Below are positions 1-6,292 of a DNA stretch of 7,657 nt, in pieces. Position 1 is the stretch's first letter, and each line of letters opens with the position of its first letter. The position numbers and the translations under genes are program-made. The DNA is from an uncultured Shinella sp. (lineage in GTDB: Bacteria > Pseudomonadota > Alphaproteobacteria > Rhizobiales > Rhizobiaceae): the NCBI GenBank assembly GCA_946886325.1, contig CAMPIK010000105.1, positions 1-7,657 on the forward strand, written 5' to 3'. The notes under the pieces are model-generated. The model was not told where the DNA came from and searched no databases. It saw only the letters and a list, made by a program, of their open reading frames with translations.

Positions 1-5
1 TCGAA

Positions 6-80
<75 letters not shown>

Positions 81-94
81 ATCCGATGTCGGCG

Positions 95-123
95 CATAGA
101 CCAAAATTCCCGAGCGGCGTCAA
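95..123 (-). promoter_or_regulatory. Putative sigma-70 promoter of tRNA-Val
   Basis: On the minus strand, TTGACG (123-118) matches the -35 consensus at 5 of 6 bases. A 17-bp spacer follows, then TCTATG (100-95) in the -10 position, which matches poorly (3 of 6). Transcription would start near 88 and give a leader of about 8 nt before the mature tRNA end at 80, as expected for a stable RNA gene. The -35 and geometry are good and the -10 is weak. No equally convincing plus-strand promoter for the regulator was found between 82 and 266. Confidence 0.5.
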
Positions 124-266
124 TAGGTTTCGTGAAGCTTTTTTGTGGGTGGATTCGGCAGGTCCAACTCTCGCGCGCGAAGGGCCGCAGCACCTGTATG
201 AAGGCGTTGCCGAAGCGGTGAACGGCGTCCATAGTCCGGCGGTGGCGAGGGAGGCGATCGGGCCGG

Positions 267-719
267 ATGGACGAGACGAGCCGGAAGATATTGCGTTTGC
301 TCCAGAAGGAGCCGGGGCTGACGGTCGCCGAGATCGGCGCGCGGGTGGGCCTCAGCCACACGCCCTGCTGGCGGCGGATCAAGGAGATGGAGAAGCTCGG
401 CGTCATCCGCGACCGGGTGATCCGCATCGATCCGCGCAAGGTCGGCTTCGACGTTTCGGTCTTCTGCTTCGTGCGGCTGAAGCAGCATGACGAGCAGACG
501 CTGCTCGATTTCGAAAAAGCCGTGCGCGATATGCCCGAAGTCGTGCAGTGTTATTCGATGACCGGCGATCATGACTATGTGCTGCGCGTGCTGACGAGCA
601 GCGTCCGGCAATACGAGGAAATTCTCAAGAAGGCGCTCTTGAGGCTGCCGGGCGTCGGCTTCGTCAATTCGAGCTTCGCGCTCGACGAGCTCAAGAACAC
701 GCTTGAGGTTCCCCTGTAG
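267..719 (+). CDS. Lrp/AsnC family transcriptional regulator
   Basis: The 150-aa product is the usual length for this family. Residues 1-60 form the winged helix-turn-helix. They include the opening MDETSRKIL and the recognition-helix signature LSHTPCWRRIKEMEKLGVI, which is typical of Lrp-type regulators. Residues about 65-145 form the RAM (ligand-binding and oligomerisation) domain, with the conserved GDHDYVLRV segment near its middle. The ATG at 267 is chosen because it gives the standard family N-terminus; a purine-rich GAGGGAGG lies at 247-254, slightly far upstream. Members bind DNA as dimers to octamers and usually respond to amino acids. Directly downstream, on the same strand, are enzymes expected to degrade leucine, so this protein is a likely local regulator of them; that role is inferred. 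Which amino acid it senses, and whether it activates or represses, cannot be read from the sequence. Confidence 0.93.
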   Translation: MDETSRKILRLLQKEPGLTVAEIGARVGLSHTPCWRRIKEMEKLGVIRDRVIRIDPRKVGFDVSVFCFVRLKQHDEQTLLDFEKAVRDMPEVVQCYSMTGDHDYVLRVLTSSVRQYEEILKKALLRLPGVGFVNSSFALDELKNTLEVPL

Positions 720-766
720 AACCGGAAATTGCTGCGCTGCAACGGATTTTCGCAACATCAGTCACT

Positions 767-785
767 ATGAGGATGCCATCCTCAT
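767..785. promoter_or_regulatory. Perfect 19-bp inverted repeat, candidate operator
   Basis: ATGAGGATGCCATCCTCAT consists of two perfect 9-bp arms around a single central C at 776. It lies 48 bp after the stop of the Lrp-type regulator and well upstream of the oxidoreductase start. A one-base centre suits a binding site for a dimeric protein. As RNA it could also form an 8-bp stem with a GCC loop, but only TTT follows, so it would be a weak terminator. Its core GGATGCCATCC recurs at 802-812. Operator is the preferred reading, and the neighbouring Lrp protein is the obvious candidate, but binding is not shown. Confidence 0.5.
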
Positions 786-801
786 TTGAACCGCTGAAAG
801 C

Positions 802-812
802 GGATGCCATCC
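802..812. repeat. Second copy of GGATGCCATCC palindrome core
   Basis: This 11-bp motif, with perfect 5-bp arms around one base, is identical to the core at 771-781. The centres (776 and 807) are 31 bp apart, about three helical turns, so both would face the same side of the DNA. It overlaps the right arm of a small hairpin, CCGCT-GAA-AGCGG (791-803). The pair lies in the 208-bp gap before the oxidoreductase. Cooperative binding by an Lrp-type oligomer would fit this spacing; that is inference. Confidence 0.45.
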
Positions 813-900
813 CGAAATCGTGAAGTTCCCCTTTGAAAATAGGGACGCGCGTCTCCCCTTCCGGGCGTAGACTCCTACATCAGGAGAATGGCTTTCGTGG

Positions 901-922
901 AGGAGGGCCATGATGGAGGAGG
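901..922 (+). promoter_or_regulatory. Tandem Shine-Dalgarno sequences before the oxidoreductase
   Basis: AGGAGG at 901-906 precedes ATGs at 910 and 913, and a second AGGAGG at 917-922 precedes the ATG at 928 by 5 nt. All three ATGs are in one frame. The second pairing has the better spacing and gives the N-terminus [12 protein letters not shown], which fits the usual start of this family, so 928 is preferred. The first could serve a form six residues longer. Confidence 0.6.
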
Positions 923-927
923 ATGGA

Positions 928-3900
928 ATGCTCAAGCAGACCTTTTCTCTCGAGGACAAGTACACGGCCGAGGAGGGGCGAATCTTCCTCTCCGGCGTCC
1001 AGGCGCTGGTGCGCCTGCCGATCGTCCAGATGCGGCGCGACCATGCGGCGGGCCTCAACACGGCGGCCTTTGTCTCGGGCTATCGCGGCTCGCCGCTTGG
1101 CGGCTACGACCAGCAGCTTGCCAAGGCGGGTAAACATCTGTCGGCGCACGGCGTCGAGTTCCGGCCGGGCGTCAACGAGGATCTGGCGGCAACCGCCATC
1201 TGGGGCACGCAGCAGCTTCATCTGTCGCCCGGCGCCCGCAAGGATGGCGTCGTCGGCTACTGGTACGGCAAGGGACCGGGCGTTGACCGCTCCGGCGACG
1301 TCTTCAAGCATGCCAATGCGGCCGGTTCGGCCAGACATGGCGGCGTGCTCTGTTTTGCCGGCGACGACCATTCCTGCAAGTCGTCGTCCATCCCGCACCA
1401 GTCCGACCATGCCTTCATGTCGGCGATCATCCCGGTGCTCTATCCGTCCTCCATCCAGGAACTCGTCGAATACGGCCTGCTCGGCATTGCGATGTCGCGC
1501 TATTCCGGCTGCTGGGTGGCGATGAAGGTGATTTCGGACACGATCGAGACGACGGCGACGGTGGACCTTGCCGGTGAAAAGCGGCAGTTCCACATCCCGA
1601 CCGATTTCGAGCTGCCGCCGGGCGGGCTGAATCTCCGCTGGCCGGACCCGCCGCTGGTGCAGGACGAGCGGCTGCAGACCTACAAGGGTTATGCCGCCAT
1701 CGCCTTTGCCCGCGCCAACCGGGTCAACGAGATCACGCATGACTCGCCGAAGGCCCGTTTCGGCATCATCGCCTCGGGCAAGGCCTATGAGGACGTGCTG
1801 GAGGCGCTGCGGGAACTGTCGATCGGTCCTTCCGAGATGGCCGAGATCGGCATGCGCGTCTACAAGGTCCGCATGCCCTGGCCGCTGGAACCGGAAGGCG
1901 TGCGCCAGTTCGCGTCGGGGCTCGAGGAGGTGCTCGTCGTCGAGGAGCGCCGCGAGGTCATCGAGCACCAGATCAAGCAGCAGCTCTTCAACTGGCATCC
2001 GGGCGAGCGCCCGCGCATCGTCGGCAAGTTCGACCACCAGGACCAGCATTTCCTGCCGCTGTCGGAGGGGCTGACGGTCGGCATGGTGGCGCGGGCGATT
2101 GCGGCGCGGCTGCTGCAGTTCGAGTTCGATGCCGGCCTGAAACGGCTGATTGCCGATGAGCTCGACTATCTGCTTGGCCGCGAAAAGCTGCGCAAGGGCC
2201 ATGTCGCGCCCGTTGCCCGCACGCCCTATTACTGTTCCGGCTGTCCGCACAACACGTCGACCAAGGTGCCGGAGGGGAGCCGGGCGCTCGCCGGCATCGG
2301 CTGCCATTTCATGGTCCAGTGGATGGACCGCAACACCGAGACCTTCACCCATATGGGCGCGGAAGGCGTCACCTGGACGGGGGTTGCGCCCTTCACCGAC
2401 GAGAAGCACGTCTTCGTCAATCTCGGAGACGGCACCTATTACCATTCCGGCATCCTCGCCGTCCGCCAGGCGGTCGCGGCGAAGGTCAACATCACCTACA
2501 AGCTGCTCTACAACGACGCCGTCGCGATGACCGGCGGGCAGGCCGTCGACGGGCCGCTCAGCCCGGAACTGGTGGTGCGCCAGCTTCACGACGAGGGCGT
2601 CGCGCCGATCTATCTTCTCTCGGACACGCCTGACGTCTATCCGCCGGCGAGCCTGGCGCCCGGCACGAAGGTGCTGCATCGCGACGAACTCGACACGGTG
2701 ATGCGGGAACTGCGCGAGACGCCCGGCTGTTCGGCCATCGTCTATGTGCAGACCTGTGCCGCCGAGAAGCGCCGGCGCCGCAGCCGTGGGCTGATGGAGG
2801 ATCCGCCGAAGCGCGTGATGATCAATCCGGCGGTCTGCGAGGGCTGCGGCGACTGTTCCGTCCAGTCGAACTGCGTCTCGGTCGAGCCGCTCGACACGGA
2901 GATGGGCCGCAAGCGCAAGATCAACCAGTCGACCTGCAACAAGGATTTCTCCTGCCTCAAGGGCTTCTGTCCCTCCTTCGTGACGGTCGAGGGCGGCAAG
3001 CTGCGCAAGCGCTCGGCCGGCCGGCCGGACATATCAGGCGTGCCGGAGCCGGAAATCGTCGCGATGGGCGACCGCTCCTACAACATCGCCATCGCCGGCA
3101 TCGGCGGCACGGGCATCCTGACGGTGAGCGCGATCCTCGGCATGGCGGCCCATCTCGACGGCAAGGCGCCGATGATCCTCGACATGGCGGGTCTCGCCCA
3201 GAAGGGCGGCGCGGTGATGAGCCACCTGCGCATCGGCCTGCATGAGCAGGACGTCTCCTCGCCCCGTATCGTCACCGGCGGCGCGGACCTGCTGATCGCA
3301 GCCGACGACGTGGTCGGCGCCTCGAAGGATGCGGTGACACTTTGCGACAGCCGCCGCGCGACCGGCGTCATCAACACCCGGCTGACACCAGTGGCCGATT
3401 TCGTGCGCAACCGCGACTTCGATTTCAGGCGTGCCGACGTCGAGGCGACGGTGCGCAAGGTTCTGCGCGAAGCATCGCATTTCCGCGATTTCACGGCGGT
3501 TGCCGAGACCGTCTGCGGCAATGCCATCGCCACCAACCTGATGATGGCGGGCTATGCCTGGCAGAAGGGCCTGATCCCGCTGACGCGCCAGTCGATCGAG
3601 CAGGCGATAACCTTGAACGGCGTCGCCGTCGAGGCGAGCCAGGCGGCCTTCGACTGGGGCCGGCTGCTGGCGCATGCGCCGGACAAGGTCGAGGCGCTGA
3701 TGGGCAACCGCGAGCAGGCGCCGACGCTGGAGACGATGGCGACGGACGACCTGATCGCCCACCGCATGCGGCATTTGACGGCCTACCAGAACGCGGCGCT
3801 TGCCGGGCGCTACAAGGCGCTGGTGGATCGCGTGGCAAAGGCGAGCCGACACATCGGTGCCGACGACCGGCTGGTGCACAGCGTTGCGCATGTCTATGCG

Positions 3901-4398
3901 CGGCTGCTTGCCTACAAGGACGAATACGAGGTGGCGCGGCTTTATGTCGACCCGGCGTTTCGCGCCGGCCTCGAGTCGCAGTTTGAGGGCGATTACCGCA
4001 TTTCGTTCAACCTCGCGCCGCCCTTCCTCAATCGCGGCGTCGATGCCAACGGTCGGCCGAAGAAGCGGCAGTTCGGGCGCTGGATGCTGCCGGTCTTCCG
4101 CATGCTTTCGGCGATGAAGGGACTACGCGGCACGGCATTCGATGTCTTCGGGCGCACCGCCGAGCGGCGCATGGAGCGGCAGTTGATCGCCGACTACGAG
4201 GCGTTGGTCGAGCGAGTCCTTGCCGGGCTGCGAGCGGAGAATGTCGAGGCGGCGAATGCCCTGCTCTCAAGCTATGGTGACATCCGCGGCTTCGGCCCGG
4301 TGAAGGAGGCCGCGGCCGCCAAGGTGAAGGCGAGGGAGACCGAACTTCTGGCAGCCTTCGAGGCGGCGGGAACGGTGAAGGAAACGGCCGCCGCGTGA
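928..4398 (+). CDS. Fused indolepyruvate-type 2-oxoacid:ferredoxin oxidoreductase
   Basis: The 1156-aa single-chain enzyme combines IorA-like and IorB-like parts. Such enzymes oxidatively decarboxylate a 2-oxoacid with thiamine diphosphate (TPP) and CoA, giving acyl-CoA, CO2 and reduced ferredoxin in the cytoplasm. The N-terminal part carries the family motif [16 protein letters not shown]. The TPP-binding domain has CSGCPHN from residue 436 and the GDG (500-502)...N529 magnesium/TPP motif. An iron-sulfur segment has cysteines at 637, 640, 643, 649, 670, 676 and 681. The IorB-like gamma domain begins near GIGGTG (724-729). From about residue 900 there is the C-terminal extension typical of the proteobacterial fused form (DUF6537, by recall). 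The alternative start at 910 adds six residues. The stop is 23 bp from isovaleryl-CoA dehydrogenase, so co-transcription is likely. Family assignment is firm. The substrate is not: the name suggests aryl pyruvates, but the context favours 2-ketoisocaproate from leucine. Confidence 0.93.
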   Translation: MLKQTFSLEDKYTAEEGRIFLSGVQALVRLPIVQMRRDHAAGLNTAAFVSGYRGSPLGGYDQQLAKAGKHLSAHGVEFRPGVNEDLAATAIWGTQQLHLSPGARKDGVVGYWYGKGPGVDRSGDVFKHANAAGSARHGGVLCFAGDDHSCKSSSIPHQSDHAFMSAIIPVLYPSSIQELVEYGLLGIAMSRYSGCWVAMKVISDTIETTATVDLAGEKRQFHIPTDFELPPGGLNLRWPDPPLVQDERLQTYKGYAAIAFARANRVNEITHDSPKARFGIIASGKAYEDVLEALRELSIGPSEMAEIGMRVYKVRMPWPLEPEGVRQFASGLEEVLVVEERREVIEHQIKQQLFNWHPGERPRIVGKFDHQDQHFLPLSEGLTVGMVARAIAARLLQFEFDAGLKRLIADELDYLLGREKLRKGHVAPVARTPYYCSGCPHNTSTKVPEGSRALAGIGCHFMVQWMDRNTETFTHMGAEGVTWTGVAPFTDEKHVFVNLGDGTYYHSGILAVRQAVAAKVNITYKLLYNDAVAMTGGQAVDGPLSPELVVRQLHDEGVAPIYLLSDTPDVYPPASLAPGTKVLHRDELDTVMRELRETPGCSAIVYVQTCAAEKRRRRSRGLMEDPPKRVMINPAVCEGCGDCSVQSNCVSVEPLDTEMGRKRKINQSTCNKDFSCLKGFCPSFVTVEGGKLRKRSAGRPDISGVPEPEIVAMGDRSYNIAIAGIGGTGILTVSAILGMAAHLDGKAPMILDMAGLAQKGGAVMSHLRIGLHEQDVSSPRIVTGGADLLIAADDVVGASKDAVTLCDSRRATGVINTRLTPVADFVRNRDFDFRRADVEATVRKVLREASHFRDFTAVAETVCGNAIATNLMMAGYAWQKGLIPLTRQSIEQAITLNGVAVEASQAAFDWGRLLAHAPDKVEALMGNREQAPTLETMATDDLIAHRMRHLTAYQNAALAGRYKALVDRVAKASRHIGADDRLVHSVAHVYARLLAYKDEYEVARLYVDPAFRAGLESQFEGDYRISFNLAPPFLNRGVDANGRPKKRQFGRWMLPVFRMLSAMKGLRGTAFDVFGRTAERRMERQLIADYEALVERVLAGLRAENVEAANALLSSYGDIRGFGPVKEAAAAKVKARETELLAAFEAAGTVKETAAA

Positions 4399-4411
4399 CC
4401 GGCGGAGGCGT

Positions 4412-4418
4412 GGAGGGG
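4412..4418 (+). promoter_or_regulatory. Shine-Dalgarno fixing the isovaleryl-CoA dehydrogenase start
   Basis: GGAGGGG sits immediately upstream of the ATG at 4422, with GGAGG spaced 5 nt from it. The frame stays open upstream to a GTG at 4395 that overlaps the previous stop codon. That GTG has no such signal and would add nine residues not expected in the family, so 4422 is chosen. Confidence 0.75.
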
Positions 4419-4421
4419 ACG

Positions 4422-5585
4422 ATGTATGCAGGCGGCATGAGTTTCGGGCTCGGCGAGGAGATCGAGGCGCTGCGCGAGAGCGTGAGCCGGTTCGCGGCGG
4501 AGCGCATCGCGCCGATCGCGGCGGCGGTGGATCGCGACAACGCCTTCCCGATGCATCTCTGGAAGGAGTTCGGCGATCTCGGCCTGCTCGGCATCACCGC
4601 GTCGGAGGACTATGGCGGCGCCGGCATGGGCTATGTCGCCCATTGCGTCGCGATGGAAGAGATCAGCCGCGCGTCCGCCTCGGTCGGCCTCTCCTACGGC
4701 GCCCATTCCAATCTCTGCGTCAACCAGATCATGCGCAACGGCTCGGTGGAGCAGCGCGCAAGATACCTGCCGAAACTGATTTCCGGCGAGCATGTCGGCG
4801 CGCTCGCCATGTCCGAGCCGGGCGCGGGCTCCGATGTCGTCTCGATGAAGCTCAGGGCCGACAAACGCGGCGACCGCTATGTGCTGAACGGCAACAAGAT
4901 GTGGATCACCAACGGGCCGGATGCCGACGTGCTCGTCGTCTACGCCAAGACCGATCCCGCCGCCGGCGCGCGGGGCATCACCGCCTTCCTCGTCGAAAAG
5001 GGCTTCAAGGGTTTTTCGACCGCGCAGAAACTCGACAAGCTCGGCATGCGCGGCTCCAACACCTGCGAACTGGTGTTTGCCGATTGCGAGGTGCCGGCGG
5101 AGAACGTGATGGGCGCCGAGGGACGCGGCGTCAACGTTCTGATGTCCGGCCTCGACTACGAGCGCGTGGTGCTCTCCGGCGGGCCGCTCGGCATCATGGC
5201 CGCCTGCCTCGACATCGTCGTGCCCTATCTGCACGAGCGGCGCCAGTTCGACCGGCCGATCGGCGAGTTCCAGCTCATGCAGGGCAAGGTGGCCGACATG
5301 TATGTCGCCTTCAACACGGCACGCGCCTATGTCTATGCCGTCGCGGCCGCCTGCGACCGCGGCGAGACAACCCGCAAGGACGCCGCCGGCTGCATCCTCT
5401 ATGCCGCGGAAAATGCAACGCGCCTCGCGCTCGAAGCCATCCAGGCGCTCGGCGGCAACGGCTATATCAACGACTATGCCACCGGCCGGCTTCTGCGCGA
5501 CGCCAAGCTCTACGAGATCGGTGCCGGCACATCGGAAATCCGGCGCATGCTGATCGGCCGGGAAATCTTCGAGGAGAGCCGATGA
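4422..5585 (+). CDS. ivd: Isovaleryl-CoA dehydrogenase
   Basis: The 387-aa FAD enzyme of the acyl-CoA dehydrogenase family oxidises isovaleryl-CoA to 3-methylcrotonyl-CoA in leucine breakdown and passes electrons to electron-transfer flavoprotein. The first family signature, [13 protein letters not shown], lies at residues 129-141. The second region starts at Q341 ([12 protein letters not shown]) and ends in YEIGAGTSE. Two traits pick out the isovaleryl subgroup. One is the segment [12 protein letters not shown]. The other is the catalytic glutamate at E247 in [12 protein letters not shown], which corresponds to the base in human IVD. The YEGT glutamate used by medium-chain enzymes is absent. 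The start at 4422 follows a strong Shine-Dalgarno, and the length is normal. It lies 23 bp after the oxidoreductase. The next pathway gene, mccB, is separated from it by an antisense hicAB cassette. Its 3' end faces the end of hicB with 26 bp between the stop codons. Confidence 0.95.
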   Translation: MYAGGMSFGLGEEIEALRESVSRFAAERIAPIAAAVDRDNAFPMHLWKEFGDLGLLGITASEDYGGAGMGYVAHCVAMEEISRASASVGLSYGAHSNLCVNQIMRNGSVEQRARYLPKLISGEHVGALAMSEPGAGSDVVSMKLRADKRGDRYVLNGNKMWITNGPDADVLVVYAKTDPAAGARGITAFLVEKGFKGFSTAQKLDKLGMRGSNTCELVFADCEVPAENVMGAEGRGVNVLMSGLDYERVVLSGGPLGIMAACLDIVVPYLHERRQFDRPIGEFQLMQGKVADMYVAFNTARAYVYAVAAACDRGETTRKDAAGCILYAAENATRLALEAIQALGGNGYINDYATGRLLRDAKLYEIGAGTSEIRRMLIGREIFEESR

Positions 5586-5612
5586 TGCGTGCTCGGCGGA
5601 TGCTCGGCTCTC
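5574..5612. repeat. 9-bp inverted repeat bridging convergent ivd and hicB ends
   Basis: GAGAGCCGA (5574-5582) and TCGGCTCTC (5604-5612) are perfect 9-bp complements with a 21-nt loop. The loop contains the ivd stop codon, and the right arm reaches the hicB stop. The sequence TGCTCGGC also occurs twice, at 5590-5597 and 5601-5608. A stem could form on transcripts from either strand, but no T-run follows on either side. A standard intrinsic terminator is therefore not supported; a 3'-end stabiliser or a chance match remains possible. Confidence 0.4.
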
Positions 5613-5977
5613 TACCGGTTGACCTTCACGACCTGGCTGGCCGACTGGGCGTCGCGCGAGGCCGCTTCGCTCAGCGCGTCGGTGATCCACTGGTTGACCG
5701 ACTTGGCCCGGTTGCCGGCGGCACGGACGACCTGGCCGTGGAGTTCGGGCGCCATCCGAAGCGAGATATTGCCGGAGAAGGGTTTTTCCGGCGGCTTGCC
5801 GCGCTCCGCGCAGAAGGCGAGATAGTCGTCCACGCTGTCGCGGAACGCCTGCACCAGATCCTGCGCCGTTTCCGCCTCGAAGGTCACGATGTCGCCGATC
5901 CCGACGAGGCGGCCGTGAAAGACCATGTCGTCCTCATCGAATTCGACCGTTCCGGTATATCCCTTGTAGGGCCTCAT
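5612..5977 (-). CDS. hicB: HicB family antitoxin
   Basis: This 121-aa protein is the antitoxin of a type II pair. HicB proteins bind and neutralise the HicA mRNA interferase and repress their own operon. Residues about 1-65 form the HicB N-terminal domain ([14 protein letters not shown], then [20 protein letters not shown]). Residues about 68-105 ([15 protein letters not shown] through [12 protein letters not shown]) look like a ribbon-helix-helix DNA-binding domain; the beta strand NISLRM is characteristic. Its ATG overlaps the hicA stop by 4 bp (ATGA, 5977-5974). With only a weak GGGA upstream, translation is probably coupled to hicA. It is oriented against the surrounding leucine genes. 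Family assignment is strong, and both domains look intact. Confidence 0.9.
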   Translation of the reverse strand: MRPYKGYTGTVEFDEDDMVFHGRLVGIGDIVTFEAETAQDLVQAFRDSVDDYLAFCAERGKPPEKPFSGNISLRMAPELHGQVVRAAGNRAKSVNQWITDALSEAASRDAQSASQVVKVNR

Positions 5978-6228
5978 GGCGTAATTCCCAGGCTCGTCAG
6001 AAAGTCCCTGACATTGCGGATGACGTACTTCTTCGCCTCCGGTTGTGGATGCGGGCGGTGGACGAAAAGCGTCACATCGTTGATCGTGAAACGCACGCGC
6101 GAACCGCTGCCTTCACTGATTGCCGCGCCAAGCGCTTCCAGCAGGCTTTCGACATCACGCCACACGATCGTGCCGCTGACCGGATCGGCGAAAATCGCTT
6201 CGAGCGTCTTGCGATGCTTGGTGCGCAC
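5974..6228 (-). CDS. hicA: HicA family toxin (mRNA interferase)
   Basis: This 84-aa protein is the toxin partner of HicB. HicA toxins are small proteins with a double-stranded-RNA-binding-like fold that degrade mRNA and stop growth when free. The opening [13 protein letters not shown], the GSGSR turn at residues 40-44 and the HRPHP motif (H57, H60) followed by EAKKY and [10 protein letters not shown] match the common HicA subgroup. H57 or H60 is the likely catalytic histidine, by family analogy. The start is a GTG (6228-6226); it is accepted because it places the family's conserved [10 protein letters not shown] at the expected distance from the N-terminus. The Shine-Dalgarno is weak (CGGAACGG upstream). 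The gene order, toxin first with a 4-bp overlap, is standard. There is no sign of truncation or loss of key residues. Confidence 0.9.
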   Translation of the reverse strand: MRTKHRKTLEAIFADPVSGTIVWRDVESLLEALGAAISEGSGSRVRFTINDVTLFVHRPHPQPEAKKYVIRNVRDFLTSLGITP

Positions 6229-6243
6229 GGGCGCCGTTCCGTC

Positions 6244-6273
6244 TTCATCGATAGCGAGATACCAAAATATGAT
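6244..6273 (+). promoter_or_regulatory. Possible weak forward promoter for mccB
   Basis: TATGAT at 6268-6273 matches the -10 consensus at 5 of 6 bases, but the best -35 at 18 bp (TTCATC, 6244-6249) matches only 3 of 6. A start near 6280 would leave only a few bases before ATG codons at 6283 and 6292, so the message would be nearly leaderless. It overlaps the candidate HicB operator. The palindromic, AT-rich sequence may produce this match by chance. Confidence 0.25.
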
Positions 6274-6276
6274 ATC
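6258..6276. promoter_or_regulatory. Imperfect palindrome, candidate HicB operator
   Basis: GATACCAAAATATGATATC matches its own reverse complement at 7 of 9 position pairs, with GATA/TATC ends. Next to it, TGATATCA (6270-6277) is a perfect 8-bp palindrome. The site covers the -10 and part of the spacer of the predicted hicAB promoter, which is where an autorepressing HicB dimer would be expected. This role is inferred from position and symmetry. Confidence 0.5.
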
Positions 6277-6292
6277 AAACGGATGTCGTCAA
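6264..6292 (-). promoter_or_regulatory. Putative sigma-70 promoter of hicAB
   Basis: On the minus strand TTGACG (6292-6287, 5 of 6 consensus) is followed by exactly 17 bp and then TATTTT (6269-6264, 4 of 6). Transcription would begin near 6257, leaving a leader of roughly 29 nt before the hicA GTG. The first base of the -35 pairs with the first base of the mccB ATG at 6292. The -10 region lies inside an unusually AT-rich island for this DNA. Confidence 0.6.

Noticed and set aside
86..490. 134-aa plus-strand open frame starting before and overlapping the Lrp-type gene
   Set aside because: It overlaps a typical Lrp/AsnC protein in another frame, lacks a Shine-Dalgarno and is low in complexity.
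767..787. Intrinsic terminator for the Lrp-type gene
   Set aside because: The 8-bp stem with a 3-nt loop is AT-containing and is followed by only three T residues. The repeated core downstream fits a protein-binding site better. Termination is not excluded.
880..2679. 599-aa open frame on the minus strand opposite the oxidoreductase
   Set aside because: Its translation is rich in Arg, Asp and His with no recognisable domain, as expected opposite a GC-rich coding gene. The plus-strand protein here has clear family motifs throughout.
4272..5690. 472-aa minus-strand open frame opposite ivd
   Set aside because: It is the antisense shadow of a well-supported acyl-CoA dehydrogenase, with low-complexity composition and no domain.
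5597..6285. CGGATG at both 5597-5602 and 6280-6285 as a target-site duplication flanking hicAB
   Set aside because: A shared 6-mer in GC-rich DNA is expected by chance. There are no terminal inverted repeats or transposase, and hicAB cassettes are not known to transpose by themselves.
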